Positions 5,688 to 8,997 of a DNA stretch of 8,997 bases are shown here, in pieces. Both the position numbers and the translations under genes were made by a program. The stretch covers positions 1 through 8,997 of the forward strand of contig JAPOOT010000057.1 in assembly GCA_026713285.1 (NCBI GenBank). Direction: 5' to 3'. The first letter of the stretch is position 1. Every line of letters begins with the position of its first letter. This DNA comes from Gemmatimonadota bacterium. Lineage in GTDB: Bacteria; JAAXHH01. Under the pieces are notes generated by a model. It did not search any database. It saw only the letters and a program-made list of their open reading frames with translations, and had not been told where the DNA came from.

Positions 5688-6506
5688 TCAGAACAGACTC
5701 AACTGCCGTTCGAAATCGGGAACTACCGTGTCCAGTCCGAGCAGCCGCTTCATCCGGTTGCAGTCGGTGGGCGAATGTCCCGAATAGTAGTTGTTGAAAA
5801 ACCCGTAGAGCGTGTCCACCCTGGGAAGGATGTCCCGCTTCAGCCGCTCGGCCCACTTGATGAGCTCCTGGGTGCGGTCGACGACGGATTCCCTGTAGTG
5901 GCGGATACGCGGGTCCTCCGTGTCCCCCATCTAGCGGATGTAGGTGAAGTCGGCGGTGATCTCGGGTACGATCGGCATGACTTTGGGATAGTCCTGCATG
6001 GTCCACGCCATGCCGTGCGCTCTGAGTAGATCGAATACCTCAGCCTTGACCCAGGATGGGTTCCGGAATTCGAAGGCGAACCGGAAGTCCCTGGCAGACA
6101 ACAGTCCAAGAAACGTCTCCACGCGGTTGAAGGTTTGCGGATTACACTGAAAAGCAGGTGGGAGCTGAACCAGCAGGCAACCCAGGCGGTCGCCCAGGTG
6201 CGCCATGCTGTCCAGGAAGGAATCAAGGAGTTCCTCCGTTTCCACCAGCCCCCGTTCGTGGGTGATCGCGCCCGGCATCTTGGCCGTGAAATGGAAGCCA
6301 GCCGGTGTGCGGTCACGCCAGCCGGCAACCACTTCCGGTTTGGGGATGAAATGGAATGTGCTGTCTATTTCGAGGGCGTCGAAAACACGGGCATAGTACC
6401 GCAGGAGGTCTTTGCGGTCGGCGTCTCGGGCGTAGAAGGTACCGGACCAGTCCCGGTAGGTCCATCCCATCGTGCCGATATGCAGGGAACCGGGTTTCAG
6501 GGGCAT
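5688..6506 (-). pseudogene. DUF72 family protein gene interrupted by an in-frame amber codon
   Basis: The same reading frame runs 6506 to 5688 with one interruption: a TAG at 5933-5931. Read through, it gives about 272 residues, a full-length DUF72 (YecE-like) protein. The first 191 residues show the family pattern: IGTMGWTYRDWSGTFY (9-24), LEIDSTFHFIP (45-55), GFHFTAKMPGAITHE (70-84), LLVQLPPAF (111-119), FAFEFRNPSW (143-152) and ADFTYIR at the break. The second part carries GDTEDPRIRHYRE, DRTQELIKWAERL and FNNYYSGHSP, the family's C-terminal half. Homologues that I recall have RW at the break, so TGG to TAG is the simplest change. An ATG follows the TAG directly, so a separate 80-residue product is conceivable. 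The ATG at 6506 has GGAG 5 nt upstream. It lies 37 nt after the E2 gene, last in the operon. The biochemical role of DUF72 is not settled. Alternatives are a sequencing error, suppression, or a split gene. Confidence 0.75.
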
Positions 6507-6543
6507 TTCCGCTCCATGCGGCCCAGCCGGATCCGTTACAGGG

Positions 6544-7848
6544 TCAGACTCCGACCCGGTCGGTGTCGAAAGTCTCCAGGTTGCGCGTGATGTCCCGGAT
6601 GAACCGGGCGGCGTTGAGACCGTCGATGAAGCGGTGGTCGAAGGACAGGCTCAGGAACATCATGGAACGGATGGCCAGGGAGTCATCCGCCTGCACGACA
6701 ACCTGCTTCTTGACGCTCCCCGTTGCGAGGATGCCCGCCTCGGGCTGGTTGATGATCGGCGTGCCGAAAAGGGTGTCCCACATGCCCGGGTTCGTCAGGG
6801 TAAACGTACTGCCCTTCAGATCGTCCGGAGACAACTTGCGGTCATGGGCCCGCTTGGCCAGGTCGTGCGCCGCCTGGGAAATCTCCGAGAAGTCCATCTC
6901 GTCCGCGTGGCGGATTACCGGCACCACGACCCCCTTTTCCAGCCCGACCGCCAGCCCCAGGTTAACGTGCTTCCACTGGAGGACGCGGTCATCGTCCATG
7001 GTGGCGTTCAGCATGGGGTTGGCGCGTAACGCGTCGACGATGGCGGTGATGAAGAAGGGAGTCAGCGTCAGCTTGATGCCGGTTTTCTGCTGGAACCGTT
7101 CCCTGGCTTCTTCGCGGTAACGGACGACGTGCGTCATGTCGACTTCCGAGACGGAGGTCACGTGGGGGGACACCTGCTTGCTGAGGACCATGTGCTTTGC
7201 GATGGCCTTGCGCAGGGTGTCCATATTCACGACGCGGGCTTCTTCGGTGCCGGCCGGCCGGGAAACGGATACGAATTCGGTATCCTCGTCCTGCTCCGCC
7301 GCCGGTTCGGGAATCCGGGACGCGCGCCGTTCCAGGTAGGTAAGCAGATCGTCCCGGGTTACCCGGCCGCCCTTGCCGGTACCTTCCAGGGATTCCAGCG
7401 CAGCCATGTCGATGCGCTCTTCCCGGGCGATGCGCAATACAAGGGGGGAGTAGAACCGTTCGGCACGTCTCCGCCTCAGCGGATCCCCGTCTACGGCCTC
7501 CGCGGCGGCCGGCGTCAGTTCATCCGCATCGATCGTCTCCGGCGCATCCACGGAACCGTCCGGCTGCTCCTCGGTGTCGGCCGCGCTCGAATCGGCGTCT
7601 TCTTCGTCCCCGGTGTCGATGACGCCGATGATTTCCCCGATGGCCACCGTCGTCCCTTCGTCCACGCGAATCTCGCTCAACACGCCGCCCGCGATGGCGG
7701 GTATGTCCGTATCGATCTTGTCGGTGGTGATCTCCACCACGGACTCGTCGCGCTCGATCGGATCGCCCACCTTCTTCAACCAGCGGATGACCGTTCCTTC
7801 TTCGACGCTTTCGCCGAGCCTCGGCATGGTGATGTTCACGTTGCGCAT
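6544..7848 (-). CDS. 2-oxoacid dehydrogenase complex E2, dihydrolipoyl acyltransferase
   Basis: This is the core subunit of a pyruvate or branched-chain 2-oxoacid dehydrogenase complex; it carries acyl groups on lipoyl-lysine and passes them to CoA. The 434 residues show the standard order. A single lipoyl domain (about 1-77) has the lipoylation motif EITTDKIDTDIP with Lys44. An acidic linker follows (about 78-124). The peripheral subunit-binding domain spans about 132-172 (YSPLVLRIAREERID, then GTGKGGRVTRDDLL). The catalytic domain spans about 200-430 and ends with the active-site motif SFDHRFIDG, with His405 and Asp409. The start at 7848 is fixed by an upstream in-frame TAA; its only purine-rich motif, AAGAGG, touches the ATG, so initiation may depend on translation from the E1 beta gene, 29 nt upstream. 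It ends in TGA. The linker is unusual: about 18 acidic residues and no Lys or Arg between about 62 and 124. The substrate class cannot be fixed from E2 alone. Confidence 0.95.
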   Translation of the reverse strand: MRNVNITMPRLGESVEEGTVIRWLKKVGDPIERDESVVEITTDKIDTDIPAIAGGVLSEIRVDEGTTVAIGEIIGVIDTGDEEDADSSAADTEEQPDGSVDAPETIDADELTPAAAEAVDGDPLRRRRAERFYSPLVLRIAREERIDMAALESLEGTGKGGRVTRDDLLTYLERRASRIPEPAAEQDEDTEFVSVSRPAGTEEARVVNMDTLRKAIAKHMVLSKQVSPHVTSVSEVDMTHVVRYREEARERFQQKTGIKLTLTPFFITAIVDALRANPMLNATMDDDRVLQWKHVNLGLAVGLEKGVVVPVIRHADEMDFSEISQAAHDLAKRAHDRKLSPDDLKGSTFTLTNPGMWDTLFGTPIINQPEAGILATGSVKKQVVVQADDSLAIRSMMFLSLSFDHRFIDGLNAARFIRDITRNLETFDTDRVGV

Positions 7849-7877
7849 CCTCTTGGTGCTTTACGATCGACAGGCAA

Positions 7878-8858
7878 TCAGTAGGCCAGGAGATCCCGTA
7901 GGGCCGCGGTTACTTTCTCCGTGTTCGGCAGGAAATAGTGCTCCAGCGGCGGACTGAAGGGTACGGGCGTGTCGATGGCCGCCAGCCTGCGGACGGGCGC
8001 GTCGAGATGCTCGAAGGCCTCTTCGGCCACGACGGCGGCGATTTCACCGCCGAAACCGCCGGTCAGCGTGTCCTCATGTACGATCAGTAGCCGGTTGGTC
8101 TTCCGAACGGACTCGAGGATAGCCTGCTTGTCATACGGCAGCAGGGACCGCAGGTCGATCACCTCAGTCTCTATCCCCTCGCCGGCCAGAGTCTCGGCGG
8201 CGTCCAGGCTGTGAAAGACCATCTTGCCGTAGGTGACGATCGTCGCATCGATGCCCTCCCGCCGGATCGCCGCCTCACCGATGGGTACGGTGTAATCGTC
8301 TTCAGGGATCTCTTCCCGGATCCGGGGAAAACGGTACAGGCCCTTGTGTTCAAAATACAGCACCGGGTTGTTGTCCCGGATTGAAGACTTGAGCAGGCCC
8401 TTCGCGTCGTAAGTCGTTGCCGGCGCCACGACCTTGAGTCCGGGGACCTTGCAGAACCAGGCCTCGGGATTCTGGGAGTGGAAGGGGCCGGCGTTGCCGA
8501 TGGCGCCGGAAGGGCACCGCACCACGAGGGGCACGGCGGCGCCCCAGCGGTAGTGCGCCTTGGCCGCGTTGTTGACCAGTTGATTGAACCCGCAGGTAAT
8601 GAAATCGGCGAACTGCATTTCGGCCACCGGCCGCATGCCCATGATCGCCGCGCCCATGGCCGCGCCGATGATGACCGATTCCGCCACGGGCGCGTCGATC
8701 ACCCGGTCCTCCCCGAAATCGTCCAGGAATCCCTTCGTGATCTTGAACGCCCCGCCGTAGACGCCGATGTCCTCGCCAAGGCAGAACACGCTCTCATCCC
8801 GTTCCATCTCTTCTCGGAGTCCGGCCGATATGGCTTCCAGGTAGGTTACGGGCTGCAT
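7878..8858 (-). CDS. 2-oxoacid dehydrogenase E1 component, beta subunit
   Basis: With E1 alpha this forms the thiamine-diphosphate-dependent decarboxylase of a pyruvate or branched-chain 2-oxoacid dehydrogenase complex. Its 326 residues match the usual length. Family segments are VTYLEAISAGLREEM (4-18), GEDIGVYGGAFK (28-39), APVAE with Glu60, the residue expected to activate the cofactor, GPFHSQNPEAWF (124-135), PGLKVVAPATTYDAKGLL (139-156), LYFEHKGLYR (167-176) and HEDTLTGGFGGEIAA (261-275). The start at 8858 is chosen because the upstream in-frame extension to 8957 is the E1 alpha 3' end read in another frame. The ribosome site is weak (GGAA about 7 nt before). It lies 22 nt after the E1 alpha stop and 29 nt before E2, a clear operon. 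The FEHKGLYR segment fits branched-chain or acetoin-type E1 beta as well as pyruvate; I leave the substrate open. Confidence 0.95.
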   Translation of the reverse strand: MQPVTYLEAISAGLREEMERDESVFCLGEDIGVYGGAFKITKGFLDDFGEDRVIDAPVAESVIIGAAMGAAIMGMRPVAEMQFADFITCGFNQLVNNAAKAHYRWGAAVPLVVRCPSGAIGNAGPFHSQNPEAWFCKVPGLKVVAPATTYDAKGLLKSSIRDNNPVLYFEHKGLYRFPRIREEIPEDDYTVPIGEAAIRREGIDATIVTYGKMVFHSLDAAETLAGEGIETEVIDLRSLLPYDKQAILESVRKTNRLLIVHEDTLTGGFGGEIAAVVAEEAFEHLDAPVRRLAAIDTPVPFSPPLEHYFLPNTEKVTAALRDLLAY

Positions 8859-8880
8859 GGGCAGGTTCCGGTTGGGGACG

Positions 8881-8997
8881 TCAGTCCGCGTAGACCCCGT
8901 CGAGCGCTTCTTCGGGTTCGGGAAGGGGGCTCTGTTCCGCGTAATCGACCGCGTCATCGACGATGCCCTTGACTTCTTCCTTGATCCCGTCGAGCTC
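8881..8997 (-). CDS. 2-oxoacid dehydrogenase E1 component, alpha subunit (3' end only)
   Basis: The window edge cuts this gene; 38 codons and a TGA (8883-8881) remain. The readable C terminus runs ELDGIKEEVKGIVDDAVDYA, then EQSPLPEPEEALDGVYAD. An acidic helix followed by a proline-rich A/E-S-P-x-P-x-P segment and a VYAD-type end is what E1 alpha subunits of pyruvate and branched-chain dehydrogenases look like. Its stop lies 22 nt before the E1 beta start on the same strand, the usual alpha-beta-E2 gene order. The catalytic thiamine-diphosphate-binding part lies beyond the right edge. The short length limits certainty, but the context is strong. Confidence 0.85.
   Translation of the reverse strand, partial: ELDGIKEEVKGIVDDAVDYAEQSPLPEPEEALDGVYAD

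Noticed and set aside
5017..6006. Minus-strand open frame of 329 codons across the GNAT gene and DUF72 3' end
   Set aside because: It runs antisense through a clear GNAT gene and overlaps the DUF72 frame; His-, Arg- and Gln-rich composition indicates a shadow.
8859..8957. Upstream extension of the E1 beta frame to an ATG at 8957
   Set aside because: The extra 33 residues are Arg/Ser/Pro-rich and overlap the E1 alpha C terminus in another frame; the ATG at 8858 gives the normal family N terminus.

Overview
The window is a GC-rich, densely packed bacterial chromosome segment that looks like ordinary metabolic sequence. I see no phage, transposon, plasmid, CRISPR or RNA-gene signature. The GC content, the mix of ATG and TTG starts with clear Shine-Dalgarno sites, and the pairing of sugar isomerase/epimerase and Gfo/Idh/MocA genes would fit an uncultured lineage of the FCB/Latescibacterota/Gemmatimonadota kind. 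That placement is an impression from gene style, not a demonstrated assignment.

Layout. Positions 1-128 hold no gene that I can support. A minus-strand block then runs from about 4800 down to 129. In order of transcription it encodes a small acidic protein of unknown function (4654-4307), a Gfo/Idh/MocA oxidoreductase (4218-3244), tyrosyl-tRNA synthetase tyrS (3227-1995), a TIM-barrel sugar-phosphate isomerase/epimerase-like protein (1892-1038) and a PHP-domain phosphoesterase of the histidinol-phosphatase type (971-129). A terminator-like hairpin with a T-run sits exactly against the start codon of the isomerase gene and may split the block in two. A 401-base divergent intergenic region (4655-5055) carries a plausible TTGACA-N17 promoter on each strand. 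The minus-strand leader holds four short perfect hairpins in a row. The plus-strand promoter serves a GNAT acetyltransferase (5056-5643), the only plus-strand gene.

Convergent to the GNAT gene is a second minus-strand operon entering from the right edge. It encodes the C-terminal 38 residues of a 2-oxoacid dehydrogenase E1 alpha subunit (8997-8881), E1 beta (8858-7878), the lipoylated E2 acyltransferase (7848-6544) and a DUF72-family gene (6506-5688). The DUF72 gene is interrupted by a single in-frame amber codon where I expect a conserved tryptophan. E1 alpha, E1 beta and E2 together form a pyruvate or branched-chain 2-oxoacid dehydrogenase complex; the E3 gene is not in the window.

How the genes fit together. 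The right operon makes acyl-CoA from 2-oxoacids. The left block combines enzymes suited to sugar or polyol oxidation and isomerisation with a housekeeping aminoacyl-tRNA synthetase, an unusual mixture with no obvious single pathway. I found no convincing new biological system. The most useful leads are the amber-interrupted DUF72 gene, the hairpin at the isomerase start, and the unknown acidic protein with its structured leader.
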